64,000 nt of DNA from Colocasia esculenta (Eukaryota; Streptophyta; Magnoliopsida; Alismatales; Araceae), in assembly GCA_014218235.1 (NCBI GenBank), contig CM024764.1:63215184-63279183 (forward strand), in the 5' to 3' direction. The first letter of the stretch is position 1. Each line of letters starts with the position of its first letter. The notes under the pieces were generated by a model. It had not been told where the DNA came from, made no database searches, and saw only the letters and a list, made by a program, of their open reading frames with translations. Positions 1-11,660 of the stretch are shown here, piece after piece. A program made the translations under genes and the position numbers.

Positions 1-984
1 GCTAACTTGCTCTGCCGCATTGGTAATTGATGAGGCGTCGGACCCCACCCTCCACAGGACCCGTCACCCGACACCCCACCAATCACTAGCACAGCCAGGC
101 AGTCAGCTCAACCGAGTTGTCCGACTGCGCTGGTAGCAAGACGTTCTCTTCAACAAAACAAATGTTGGATGTGGGCAAACCAACTAATTCTGGCAATTAC
201 ATATAGTGAGTCCACCAAAACATTGTTCGTTCATAAGGTTAGCCTCCTATCTGGCGTCCTTTGATAAATACTACAAAGAGGAGAAGAGATCCTCTCAGTA
301 CCTTGACCGAGAGAACTCAGTCAGTGTGAGAGAGGTTTTTTTGTGAAAAACCCCTCCACACCCCCACTCCCACCCACCTTTGCTACACTGACTGAGTTCC
401 CTCAGTTAGTATACTGAGAGGATCTCCTCTCAAGAGAGAGATGTCATCCGGCCCTCGTAATGTTGGCTCAGCATAGCGATGCTAGCAATCCTCCGAATTC
501 GACAACTTGTTAGAAATAGACACAATTTTCCAATAGAATTAAGCACGTAGTTTTAAATACTCATTTATATTATAGTCATTCGCAAGAATGTAAGACCTTA
601 AAAGTACAAAAAAATAAATGTATACAGATGGAACTATAAGCTGATATAAAAAATGGAGCCAAGAAGATTGAAAGTACACATGTTTCACGAACCAAGCATC
701 TGTCATTCATCAAATTGCTAACTACGCCACCAAACAAACAAGAGAAGCAGATGGCGTAAAGATGGAACGAATGCATATTGACTTAGCATCATTTGCACAA
801 TTGCCTGACTTCAGGCATCTTTTGTCTTATAAATTATTCCTCTCTTATTTTCTGGGCTGGTTTTGGGAGAAACCCAAAGCCCGAAATGAGTCTTCCCGCC
901 ACAAAAATGCTATTGGCAAGATTTGTATACATGCCCTTCTATTTAATCGAAATTACCTGCCTGTAGGATAAGAGAAGCCTAATT
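1..984. other. 3' flank of the aconitase gene
   Basis: No gene is seen here. The part next to 984 should be the 3' untranslated region of the minus-strand aconitase gene. No canonical AATAAA is visible on that strand; an AATAAT-like variant lies around 830-838, so a poly(A) site near 800 is only a guess. The stretch also holds a foldback repeat, listed separately. Confidence 0.4.
281..431. repeat. Foldback repeat with arms of about 46 bp
   Basis: The left arm (281-327) and right arm (385-431) are near-perfect inverted copies. Each carries AGATCCTCTCAGTA near its outer part and AACTCAGTCAGTGT at its inner part. The loop of about 57 bp is C-rich. The transcript would form a long hairpin. It is most likely a small foldback MITE. 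A small-RNA precursor is possible, but nothing in the sequence shows expression. Confidence 0.6.
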
Positions 985-3900
985 CTAGGCGTTGATCAAA
1001 TTCCTGATGACGTATGGCAGAATGCCACCATGGTTGAAGTATGCCAGCTCCACCTGCGAGAAAGTTGAAGTTATCGTGGATGAAAGAGATGGACCTCCGA
1101 AGATAAGACAGGTACAAATGCTCAACAAAGCTGATGAGGAAGCAGTGTTAGTGTGGTTTGCTTTACCTCTGTGTCGAAGCGGACAACACATGTAAATGAC
1201 TTGCCACTGTCCGTCGTTACAGTGAGATCTTGACCAGGTCTAATTTCATTCACATTGCTGGGGAGATCGATGCTGTATCTTTCATGGCCGGTCAAGCCGA
1301 GTGTCTCAGCATCTTCCCCGGGCTTGAAGCAGAGGGGGACTATACCCATGCCGACGAGATTACTGCGGTGAATCCTCTCGAAACTCTTGGCAATGACTGC
1401 TTTCACACCCTGCACCCAGGATATACAAATGACTTCACGAGACATTTACTCACGAAGATCCAAGGAAATAGTGCACAAGTTTAAGAATCAATGAAGCAAA
1501 AACGATAATCAGTGAGGGGACTCTTGCCCTGTCAGGTGATAACACTCAGAAAGATTACCCTGAAGCTGTCTAAATGCTTAGACCATGTGGTACAGGATTA
1601 TACATTTCAAACTCATCATCTTAGATAAAACTCCACCTCCATATATCCTTGTTCAATGCCAGTTGTTTATTGCGTGACTTACCCTGAAGTTTTCACCCGT
1701 GCAACTTTGTTTGAATGTATTGCGTATTCTATTTTTTTCAACGATGCAGAGGGTTGAATTCAATTTCAAACAAAAAAATAAGAGCTAGTAAAATTTTTGG
1801 GAAAATTACATGCATACCTAAAAAATGCATCATATTCAAGGTTATACCCTGAAATCTGCACATTATAATCTATGCCCCTGTATTCTATGTACTTCATCAT
1901 ATATGCCCCTATTGTTTAATTTCATCTATTTAACCCCATCGCAATTGAGTTAAGAGAGCCAAAAGACTAACTTGCTCTATATAACTCCTAATAAAATTAT
2001 TTTTTAATATATATATAGCATGAGCACAATCCAGTGGACTAGGCTCTCTTAACCATCGACGTCCTCACCCCTCTCTCTCCGTCCTGTGCACCCCTACCTC
2101 TCTCTCTCTCTATCTCTACACCCCTCAGGCACCCCCAACGCCAGTCAGCCCCCCCCCCCCCCAACACCTATTCTCTCTCTCTAACCAGCACCAAAGGGGA
2201 AGACCCCCTATGGCGCCTCCCACTTCCCCTCCCCCTTCTCTCTCACTATTCATTCTCTCTAGCTCTCTCTCTCTCCCTCTCTCTTCTTAACAGGATATTT
2301 TAGTAAATTTGTCCATTATTTAACAATAACATTAGGGTGATAGCGGAATATTCCTGCCATTTTGACGGGCAATTAACCATAGGGACATAATTGACTTTTT
2401 TTTTATTAGGGGTATAGAATATAATATGCAGATTTCAAGGGTATAACCTCAAATACTATGTATGTTAGAGATATGTATGTAAAGTTTCCAAAATTTTCCC
2501 ATTTCTGATTGGCACCAATTTTCTCTGACTACGATGTGAGTCAGTTTTGACAATCTCTGGCATTCAGAAGCTTTAGTTTTCCAGTCTGTCTTTCTCTATT
2601 GAGTGGCAGTTGAGATACTAAGAGAACAAGGTCCATTCGTTTAGCATACATACCAGTAGCATTGGTCCCTTTGCGGCCCAATCTCGAGAACTACCACTTC
2701 CATACTCAGCTCCAGCTAAGATGACTGTATCATTTCCCTCGCTTTTGTACCTCTGCCAAAATAGCAAAATTCATTATCACAAACTGAAAGAGCCAAAATT
2801 ATAATATGATCCAGAACTCAATCACATGAGCATTGAAAAATTTTGTCAACTTCATTAACAAGAAAACTAATGAGAAACAAAAACACAAACAGAAATCATT
2901 CATATCAATTTGAGCGATATTTTTCTGCTTTAAATAGTAGAAGAGTGCATATTCAACATTTTACCATGGCAGCATCAAATACAGAGAGCTTCTCTCCAGA
3001 AGGAATATGAATTGTTTGAGGCCCAACTTCCCCCTTCAATAGCTTATTCACAAGGCGGATGTTAGCAAATGTGCCCCTTGCCATGATCTCATCGTTGCCA
3101 CGACGACTGCCATATGAATTGAAGTCCTTTCTATCAACACCTCGTTCCATTAGGTACTTTGCAGCAGGGCTGTCTTTGTGGATGCTCCCAGCAGGGGAGA
3201 TGTGGTCAGTTGTGATGCTGTCTCCAAAGTTGAGCAAGCAATATGCATCCTTCACACTGTGGGGGCCAGGTGGGGACATTGTCATATCCGTGAAGTAGGG
3301 AGGTTCATGAATGTAGGTTGATGTAGGGTCCCATGAGTACAATGTGCTAGATGGTACAGACAACTCATTCCACATAGGATTTCCTTTGGTAATTGATTCA
3401 TATGTACCCTTAAACATATCTGGTAATACACTGGACTGCACTACCTGAAAAAATGGAAAGGGGAAAAAGAGAATAGAGATATAAGAGAAAAATATTTTCA
3501 GCCTTTCAATCATAATTCATAGGTAGAAGAAAATTGAACCGATTATGCAGCTCACATCTGCAATTTCTTCAGTTGATGGCCATATGTCTCTGAAAAATAC
3601 TTCTTTCCCATCTTTCCCAACCCCGATAGGTTCTTTCTCAAAATCAATGTCAACCTGCACAATAAATCCAGGTGCATTAGAAAAGACATAATCATATGTG
3701 CAAAAAAGCACTCAAAGAAAAATCAGATTCCTGGATTCTGTTATTATGGGAATGCTATTCTTTTGATAAGCAGGTACTATATGATGAAATCCAAGTAACC
3801 ATGTTATATTATTGGCAAAACTATAAATAAAGTGAGCATTCATGGTATATAAGGTGTTAAGAGCCTAACAACTAAGGAGATAGCAATTGGCTATGAAAAC

Positions 3901-6900
3901 CCATGACCAAAGTGTGTTCGAGTAAACACATGTCCATGTACCACATAAGTAGCAAAAACCAATAACTACTACTTCGAGATCACTGTTTTCCTATACAAAT
4001 CTGACAATAACATCTCTAACAAAACATGACAATCTGTGCATCTTTACCCAGAATTTCAAGGATCATTGACTCTCTAGAAAGAAGAGTCACAGAAGACAAA
4101 TAAAATCATAAAAAAATGAAAAACTTGAAATATGCACAATCAAAATAAATACTTAAGGAACTTCTTGCTTGGACAATCTCAAAATTCTCAACTTCTTCAA
4201 GAAGCAGAGAATAAAACAATTCTAGAATTGGCCCATCCAATGATTGATCTAAAGAGATAGGCCATGAGACAGCGATCGTGCTGGTAGGACACAGACTCAT
4301 AGATGAACTCCTTTAGATGGATATAGGTTCCGCTGTACTGACGATGGACAGGAAGTTTAGAACACGGCGGAACACGGAGATTTTGAAAATTAGGGAGAGA
4401 AGCATTGAAGGAGGGTTTAGGGTTGATCTGCCTCTGCAAGTTGCTAAGCTCTTTTTTAACAGAAGCCTACTTTTACAATCACTAAAATTCATACTATGAA
4501 AAGATTTGGCACTGATCCCAATGAGCATTATGCCCAAGGGATTCGAGCTCTCCTAATAAATGCAGATCCATAATGGGATTAGAGCTCTCCTAAGATGAAA
4601 AGACATAAATCCCCACCTTAGCTATGCACTAAAACATTAAACAGCGTAAGCATACCGTGCCAGCAAGTGCATATGCAACCACAAGAGGGGGAGATGCAAG
4701 ATAGTTTGCCCTGGTCAGAGGATGAACACGACCCTCAAAATTCCTGTTTCCAGACAACACAGCTGCTGCAACTATGTCTGCAGATACAGAATTACCTTAG
4801 CGAATCTATACCAATGACATGAAAGAAAAGGCTTTATAAGAAAATCTCCAGTCAATAAATATACTTACCATTTTCAGATATTGCTGCTCCAACTGACTCA
4901 TCAATATCTCCTGAATTTCCAATACATGTTGTGCATCCATAACCAACAATGTGAAAGCCCAGCTGATTTAGATATTTCTGTAGGCCACTGTGAGTAGCAC
5001 CAAAACAAAGTTAACCATGAACAGTTCCCACAGAAAAGTTAACTAGATTGTACAGAGTCAAAATAATCTAACTATTCAGATAATTGCAAACTGTTTCATA
5101 CCTTTTCTCCAAGTACTTGGTCACAACTCCAGATCCCGGAGCCAGACTTGTCTTAATCCATGGTTTAACCTGGTGAAAAATGTGTTAGAAGAAAAGGGCA
5201 TAGACTTCAACATCAGGAAAAGTGCAATCAGTCATGGAAGATACATCAGCCAGTCTGACATAGCAGTTTTTCTTTCTTCTAACAAGGATAGTAACCAAGA
5301 TCGATTTATTACCTCAAGACCCAACTCACAAGCTTTCTTTGCGACTAAAGCAGCCCCAAGCATCACACTAGGATTTGATGTGTTTGTGCAGCTGGTGATA
5401 GCTGCAATAACAACATCACCATGTTTAATTTTTGCTGGTGTCCCATGGAACGAAAAGTCTACTGCTTTACTCTGTGAGTCCTTTGGCACAGCAAATCCCT
5501 GCAAAACACATGAAGAAAGCTTCATAAAGACAGATGCAAATCATTGTCATTTTTTTATGTGCCATGCCAAACTACACAAAGTAAAACATCAACATGGCTG
5601 CAGAATCTATGAAAAAAATCCTTTAACCTTATCTTGACTCACATTTCTAAAGACATTGCACTGGCACAAATAGACAAAACCGGTTTTTGGTTAATTCAAT
5701 GTAACTTTTTGTGCCTAATTGTTACAAATACAACAGTCATATTGATTCATGAACCTTCATAGCTTGCTATCTTTCAAACAGAACAGCTTCTAAAGTTCAC
5801 TTTGATTGTCTAACAACCAATCCTCAGTCTTATCCCATCAATCTGGATCTGTTAGTTGTTCTTGAAACCCCCAGCGATTTGATGTGAGTTGTGCTGACCT
5901 AACAATTTACATGCTGTAGGAGCAGTTGGCATGTAGCAGAGGATAAATTTAAGCTAATGCCAGTCGCCAGAGATGTTGAAAATGAATTAGACAGTCTAAA
6001 CAGTATAGAATGTTGACAACAATGCTGCTGAAAATTGCAATGGCGTGCATGTCTATCATCAGCCAATGCAGATAATATCTTTGATCCTGTCATTGTGCCC
6101 GATAAGCTACTCTGACAACAAGGATAAGTTTCATACACTATGAAAGGAAATCAGGTGTGTTGTATGACAGTATGAGTACTACCTTGAATCCAACTTTGTT
6201 GTCTAAGCAAGAATGCCAGTCCATTTTCATTTCCTTAAGGGGAACTCTGTCATGTGGCCTGTCAAGAGCAGAATTACCAGCATAAAACATGATTAAAAAG
6301 CTACTGCAATGAAATTGAGCTCTCTAAAGAAGAGGTGCACAAGTCATAAAACACTTTATCCCAAGTTTTTTACCTCTTAGGTCCTGAAATACAAGGCTCT
6401 ACATCCTCAAGATTCAACTCGAGATAAGATGAGTATATTCTCTCAGTCTGAGGCTGTTTACAGTACCAGATTTTCAGTCAGCAAACAGCATTCTGGATAA
6501 TCCTTATACTGCTAATAAAATGTGGACTATCATTCAGAGAGGTCCATACCTGCTTATAGTCAACAAACATCCTGTTGGCCCGTAAATAGGACTCTATCAT
6601 AGCCACCTGAAATTTATAATGATCAGTACCAAATACATGTTATTGTCAAAAAGAAACATGATCTATCAGTGTCTCACAGTTTCATCACTTCTGCCAGTCA
6701 GTCTCAAGTATTGAAGAGTGACATGATCCACAGGGAAAAAGCCCATGGTTGCTCCATATTCAGGTGACATGTTTGCAATGGTAGCACGATCTGCGAGTGA
6801 GAGTTCACTCATGCCTTCCCCTATATCCAGAAACATTGCATCACAGTTAGAGAAACTAAATGGCCATACAAAACCATTCTGAGAAGTTCTAACCAATTTA

Positions 6901-9900
6901 AAATAAAGACATGATACAGGAAAAAGAAAAACATAAAGTTTTTATAGGCTCACCATAGAATTCTACAAACTTCCCAACAACACCATGCTTTCGGAGCATC
7001 TGGGTTACTGTCAAAACCAAATCAGTTGCCGTTATGCCATTCTTCAACTTGCCTGATAATTTGAACCCAACCACTCCAGGCAACACCATGCTCATTGGCT
7101 GCATTGTGTAAAAAATTGAACCATGAAGTGAAAGAGGAATGGTATTTAAACATAATTAAAAATAAATAGTCTTCGTGTTTTTTTCTTGTTGCTGTTCCAA
7201 ATCTTGAAATAAACAATGAATGTATGTTCTTGTGCATAAATGGATAATAAATACATCACATTTCCAACAGCCAACATAAACACAAAATCAGTAATTTGCT
7301 GTCCGCACTTCTATCATCTCCTTTCAAAGAGAATAAGCTGTGCATCACCATAGCAGAAAACACAATAAGCAAATATTCCCCAAGCAATACACCCAACCCC
7401 CACGCCCACCCCACAAAAAAAAACACCCCCACACAAGCAAATGCGCACAGTGCCAAAGTGGTCCTTAGCAACATTTAGGCTCATCAATACTTAGAAGTGA
7501 ACCATGAATTAAATGAGATAATCGCCCTGTAAAGAAAAAAAAATGTGATCAATATTCAAAATGCAATGATTTCATACTAGGGTGGTCAGACACCAGAAAT
7601 ACAAACATCCTACTACATTACATCCTCAGATAATTCAATCTTCCTGAAGCAACAATAATGCATATTTAATATACATAAAACAGTGAGTTAATGCTTCCAT
7701 GTACTCAACAAAATGCTAGCATCTCCATTGATTGCTGGGCACATAAGACAAGAAGCACATGTTGATAAACTGACAAGGATTTGGCAAAATGGATAGGGTA
7801 AACCCTATTTTCAGAGAAACAAACTGCCAACAACATGCCCAGCAGTATAAGAAAGTTTGAATAAGTAATAAAATTGACAAATGGCAAAAGAACGGCCATA
7901 TACTTAATTGCGAGTACCTGGCCGAGCATTGCAGCCTCTGCTTCAATGCCACCAACTCCCCAGCCAGCAACACCTAAGCCATCTATCATAGTTGTATGTG
8001 AATCAGTGCCAACAACACTATCAGGATAGAGGAGGCCACTGTTGTTGAACACCACACGAGCAAGGTACTCCAGATTCACCTGTGAATCAACATTTTCAAT
8101 GTGTCAAAAAATGGATAGTAACGAACACTGGGAACTCTACCATGACCAAGACAGAATTAGAGCACAGGATACCTGGTGGACAATCCCGGACCCTGGCGGA
8201 ACCACAAGCATGTTCTTGAATGCACTGGATCCCCACTTAAGGAAACCAAACCTTTCCTTGTTGCGATGGAATTCAAGTTCCATGTTTGCCTGTACTGCAT
8301 TTTCCGACCTTGCTACATCAACTTGCACTGAATGGTCAATGACAAGGTCCACAGGTACCTGCACTCATGACATGAAGTCACCAAAATTATGTGATCAAAC
8401 ACAATATACCTGCATGTCTGCAGTAGAATGTAAACTGAAAGAAGAACTGTCTGAAAGTGGAGGTAACATACATATTTTGTGGAAGCAGGCTTCCAATGCT
8501 AATGAAGACAACAACAACAACAACAAAAAACAGACTGTTGTTGCTAAGTTCTAGAAGTATAGTAATGTCTAAATATGAGGATAAAGCAAATGACTTCCAT
8601 GTCCCACGTGTCTACGGCATCCTTTCCTTCAGAAATTTTGCCTGTTCTAGGTTTCTAGGCACTTCTATCCTAATTCTGTCTAAACTGTCAATAGATACGA
8701 CTGTAATGTTTTTCTAATACAAAGAATATGCTAAAAGGCGAGACCCAGAAATAAGAACGTAGAAGAGATGATGCTGCATAGAAATATAAAAAGCTGGGTG
8801 CCTCGCTTACCAGTGGATTAATCTTATTAGAATCACTGCCGAGCTTGTTCATGGCATCCCGCATACACGCAAGGTCAACCACAGCTGGCACACCCGTAAA
8901 GTCCTACACATGAGAGCCAAAGGTGATGGTCAATGCACAGAGCAATTTTTAACAGCTTGTAGCAATTCCTCATTCATGACCAATCGCTTGATTCCGCGTT
9001 CCAAATTGATCGGAGTAAGACAAACTAATGGATAAATAAGAAAAGAAGGCCCCGGGCGCAAATTGATTGTCACGAATAGTCTGATATAAATACGGGACAC
9101 AGTGGCATACACGTAGGCCATTTCATTAACAAAACAAAGTCAAAAAGTAACAATCATATATCTTAAGTCGTTTGTCTGAACAGATTCTTCTAAAGAGTCG
9201 AAACCAGGTCGGGATTTCTAACCTGCAAGAGGACGCGGGCAGGCTTAAAGGGGATTTCAACCTGCTGGGGGGAGGTGTTCCCCCAATCGATAATCTTCTC
9301 TACATCCTTGCCCGTCACCTGAAACTCGTCGCAGTTCCTAATCGCTGATTCCAGCAGTATCCTTATTGAGTAGGGAAGCTTATCTGCATTGACAAGTAGG
9401 CCTACTATCAGAACTGACCACACGATAAAACAGGAGGATGATCTCCAGAATTGCGTCCAAACGAGAGAAGAAACAGCGGCGGCAACCAGGGACTGACCAA
9501 TTCTGGGGTCGTCGAGGGCCGGCAAACTGTAGAACTTCCCAAATTCTCCCCCTCCCGGCTTGGAGAGGGAGGTGAGGATGCTCTCATACGAGTTCTTGGT
9601 CGCTAATTCCACCGAACAAGAGTAGAAAAAGGAAAACGATCAGATCTGAGAAAGAAGAGGGTGAAGCCCACAGCAGGAATCGACGGAACCATAAAAGGCA
9701 GAAACACAAAGACAAGGCGCACTCCATACCCATGCTGGCGAACCTCCTCTCGAACCTCTCCGCCCCGGCGGCGGACGAGCGGATCAGGGCGCGGTGGCTG
9801 AGCGGGGACCTCCAGTCGACCAGGTGGCGAGACAACGGCGGAGAGGGTGACCGCGGCGCGCACCTCCCCGACGGCGGAGATGCCGCTGGAGCCGAGGACG

Positions 9901-10027
9901 GCGAGGAGGAGGATGCCAGGCACGACCTACTCGCCGCCGCCGCTGCTGTCGCGGCCGACGAGAGGACGCGGGACGACGATGAGGACGAGGACCGCGAGAG
10001 GGCCCCGGCAGCGAACACGAGCGTCAT
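985..10027 (-). CDS. ACO: Aconitate hydratase, mitochondrial/cytosolic, 20 exons
   Basis: Catalyses citrate to isocitrate via cis-aconitate in the TCA and glyoxylate pathways. Exons on the minus strand: 10027-9730, 9602-9498, 9383-9223, 8903-8811, 8358-8173, 8079-7918, 7098-6954, 6820-6678, 6606-6550, 6453-6374, 6258-6183, 5498-5313, 5169-5102, 4987-4869, 4777-4656, 3654-3556, 3444-2965, 2752-2654, 1409-1167, 1053-985. All introns are GT-AG. The sum is 2991 nt, or 996 residues, matching plant aconitases of about 990. The Fe-S ligands are Cys539 ([10 protein letters not shown]) and Cys605 and Cys608 ([12 protein letters not shown]), with the 66- and 3-residue spacing of the family. [14 protein letters not shown] (about 773-786) and GSGSSRD (about 878-884) are active-site motifs. 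Residues 1 to about 98 are rich in Ser, Ala and Arg and resemble a mitochondrial presequence. Met99, at the exon 1/2 junction, starts the conserved core and could initiate a cytosolic form. An in-frame ATG at 10237 lies at the predicted transcription start and is disfavoured. No break was seen. Confidence 0.96.
1788..2500. mobile_element. MITE-like inverted-repeat element in aconitase intron 18
   Basis: The left end (from about 1788) and the reverse complement of the right end (to about 2500) align for roughly 100 bp. They share an A/T-rich GGGAAAATT-type start, a GAAATCTGCA block and a TCTATRCCCCT block. The middle holds a CT-rich tract. No transposase frame is visible. The target duplication could not be resolved, so the superfamily is open (Mutator-like or other). 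It lies inside the 1.2-kb intron 1410-2653 and would be removed by splicing. Confidence 0.6.
2062..2290 (+). repeat. CT-rich low-complexity tract with a C run
   Basis: Repeated CTCTCT blocks broken by short C-rich pieces, with an uninterrupted C run around 2148-2162. It lies in the middle of the intron 18 MITE-like element. Confidence 0.8.
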
Positions 10028-10267
10028 GGTGCGGGCGTGGCTGTGGGAGAACGGGGGACTGATCCGGGCGGGTCTCTCAACCCTGCTTGCGCGCTTCTTC
10101 TCTGCCAACAGACAGGTGCTTCGAGCTTCACAGATCTGAGGAATCCACGGGTACGCTACACCTCTGCCAAAACCGCCATGACCAGAATGGGCGAGGGGAA
10201 GATGAGGGAACGCAGCTCGAGAGGAAGCAGAGGACACAGTGGGCCGGGGGGCGGCGACTGTGAAGAG

Positions 10268-10277
10268 CTATTTATAG
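10268..10277 (-). promoter_or_regulatory. TATA box of the aconitase gene
   Basis: On the minus strand this reads CTATAAATAG. A start about 30 bp downstream would be near 10238, giving a 5' untranslated leader of about 210 nt before the ATG at 10027. The surrounding DNA (10040-10480) is GC-rich, as is common for monocot 5' gene ends. Confidence 0.6.
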
Positions 10278-10722
10278 TGTCGTTGAGGGGCGGTCGGGGA
10301 GACGTGTGGGGGCAGCGCGCCCCGGGCACTGGAGAAGGGGAAGAACTTGCCTGGTGGGGAGCGGAGGGCTCCAAATTTCCCGCGTCTGGAAGGTCAGCGC
10401 CAGCGTCCAGCGGGTGCAAGCCGCCGGGGCAGTTTTCGCCTTCGACGGTTCGTTCCTCGTGCCGCGCCCGGCTTCAGAAAAATCATGCCGGGCCCTGTAA
10501 AGTACAGATGGCCATGGGGACAGCTGAGGCATGGGATTCTTGTCATCTGGTTCGGACACTCTTTTATGTTGTCCAGTGCCAGCTGAAGTGAAAACATTTT
10601 ACTAATGTATGAATGTGAGTTCGACTATAACTTTGAATAAAGTTGCGAGTGTTAGTCCAGGCATAACTTAAAATTAATGCCTAATGGAAGAAGTACCACA
10701 ATTAATGGAATGAATACCACTC
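10278..10722. other. Upstream region of the aconitase gene
   Basis: GC-rich near the TATA box and becoming AT-rich by about 10590. The open frames on both strands here have no recognisable domain and follow base composition. This is the interval between the aconitase promoter and the hAT-like element, so it probably holds upstream promoter elements, none of which I can name with confidence. Confidence 0.4.
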
Positions 10723-10730
10723 CTTTTTAT

Positions 10731-11652
10731 TAGGGGTGTCAATGGGCGGGGCCTAGTCTGACCCAGGTCCAGCCCGGTCTCCAGATAACCGGCCCAGGCC
10801 CGGGGCAAAGCCCGGTTTTCAGGAATATGGCCCAGCCCGGGGGTCAGTTTTAAGGCCCGGCCCAGGCCCGGTCCGGCCCGGCCTGGGGCGAGCGGCGTGC
10901 GAGGTGGGGGCGCGGGGGCGCGGGGAGGCCGAGGCGGGGCGCCGGGAGGCCGAGGCAGGGGGCCAGAGGCGCGGGGAGGCCGAGGCGAGGCGCGGGGAGG
11001 CCGAGGCGAGGCGCGGGAGGCCGAGGCGGGGGCGCGCGGCGTGCGAGGCGGGGTGAGGCCGAGGCGGGGCGCCAGGAGGCCGAGGCGAGGCGCGGGAGGC
11101 CGAGGCGAGGGCGCACGGCGTGCGAGGCGGGGGTGAGGCCGAGGCGGGGGCGCGGGGAGGCCGAGGCAGGGGCGCGGGCAGGGGCGCGGGGAGGCCGAGG
11201 CGGGGCGCCGGGAGGCCGAGGCAGGGGGCCAGGGGCGCGGGGAGGCCGAGGCGAGGCGCGGGGAGGCCGAGGCGGGGGCGCGCGGTGTGCGAGGCGGGGG
11301 TGAGGCCGAGGCGGGGCGCCAGGAGGCCGAGGCAGGGGCGCGGGGAGGCCGAGGCGGGGGCGCGCGGCGTGCGAGGCAGGGGCGCGCGGCGTGCGAGGCG
11401 GGGGTGAGGCCGAGGCGGGGGCACGGGGAGGCTGAGGCAGGGGCGCGGGGAGGCCGAGGCGAGGTGGGGGAGCAGTGGGCGCGGGCCGGCCGGGCCGGGC
11501 CAGGCAAAGCCCGGAATCGGCCCAGATTTTTTTCGGACTGGGTAGGGCCGGGCTAAAATTTAAATTTTAATAAAAAAATTAGGCTGAGGCCCGTGTTATA
11601 TCGGGCCGGGCTTCCGGGCCTCCGGGCCGGCCCGGCCCAGTTGACACCCCTA
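10731..11652. mobile_element. Non-autonomous hAT-like element
   Basis: The ends are a perfect 12-bp inverted repeat, TAGGGGTGTCAA at 10731-10742 and its complement at 11641-11652. They are flanked by the 8-bp direct repeat CTTTTTAT at 10723-10730 and 11653-11660. An 8-bp target duplication is the hallmark of the hAT superfamily. Subterminal DNA is rich in GGGCC/GGCCC blocks at both ends. No transposase is present; the interior is almost entirely a GC-rich minisatellite. It sits about 450 bp upstream of the aconitase TATA box. Confidence 0.85.
10885..11465. repeat. GC-rich minisatellite inside the hAT-like element
   Basis: Dozens of variants of a short unit around GGAGGCCGAGGCGGGG, with interspersed GCGCGGCGTGCGAGGC blocks that suggest a higher-order period. 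The long open frames on both strands (Pro/Arg/Leu-rich on minus, Gly/Arg-rich on plus) follow from the lack of A/T stop codons in this composition and are not genes. Confidence 0.9.
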
Positions 11653-11660
11653 CTTTTTAT

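Noticed and set aside
5173..5637. 154-codon plus-strand frame
   Set aside because: Antisense to aconitase exon 12 and its introns; no domain.
9732..10591. Plus-strand frames of 135 and 184 codons over the aconitase 5' end
   Set aside because: Antisense shadows of GC-rich exon 1 and promoter.
10674..11556. Long open frames up to 277 codons on both strands
   Set aside because: They follow from the GC-rich minisatellite; low complexity, overlapping in several frames, no domain.
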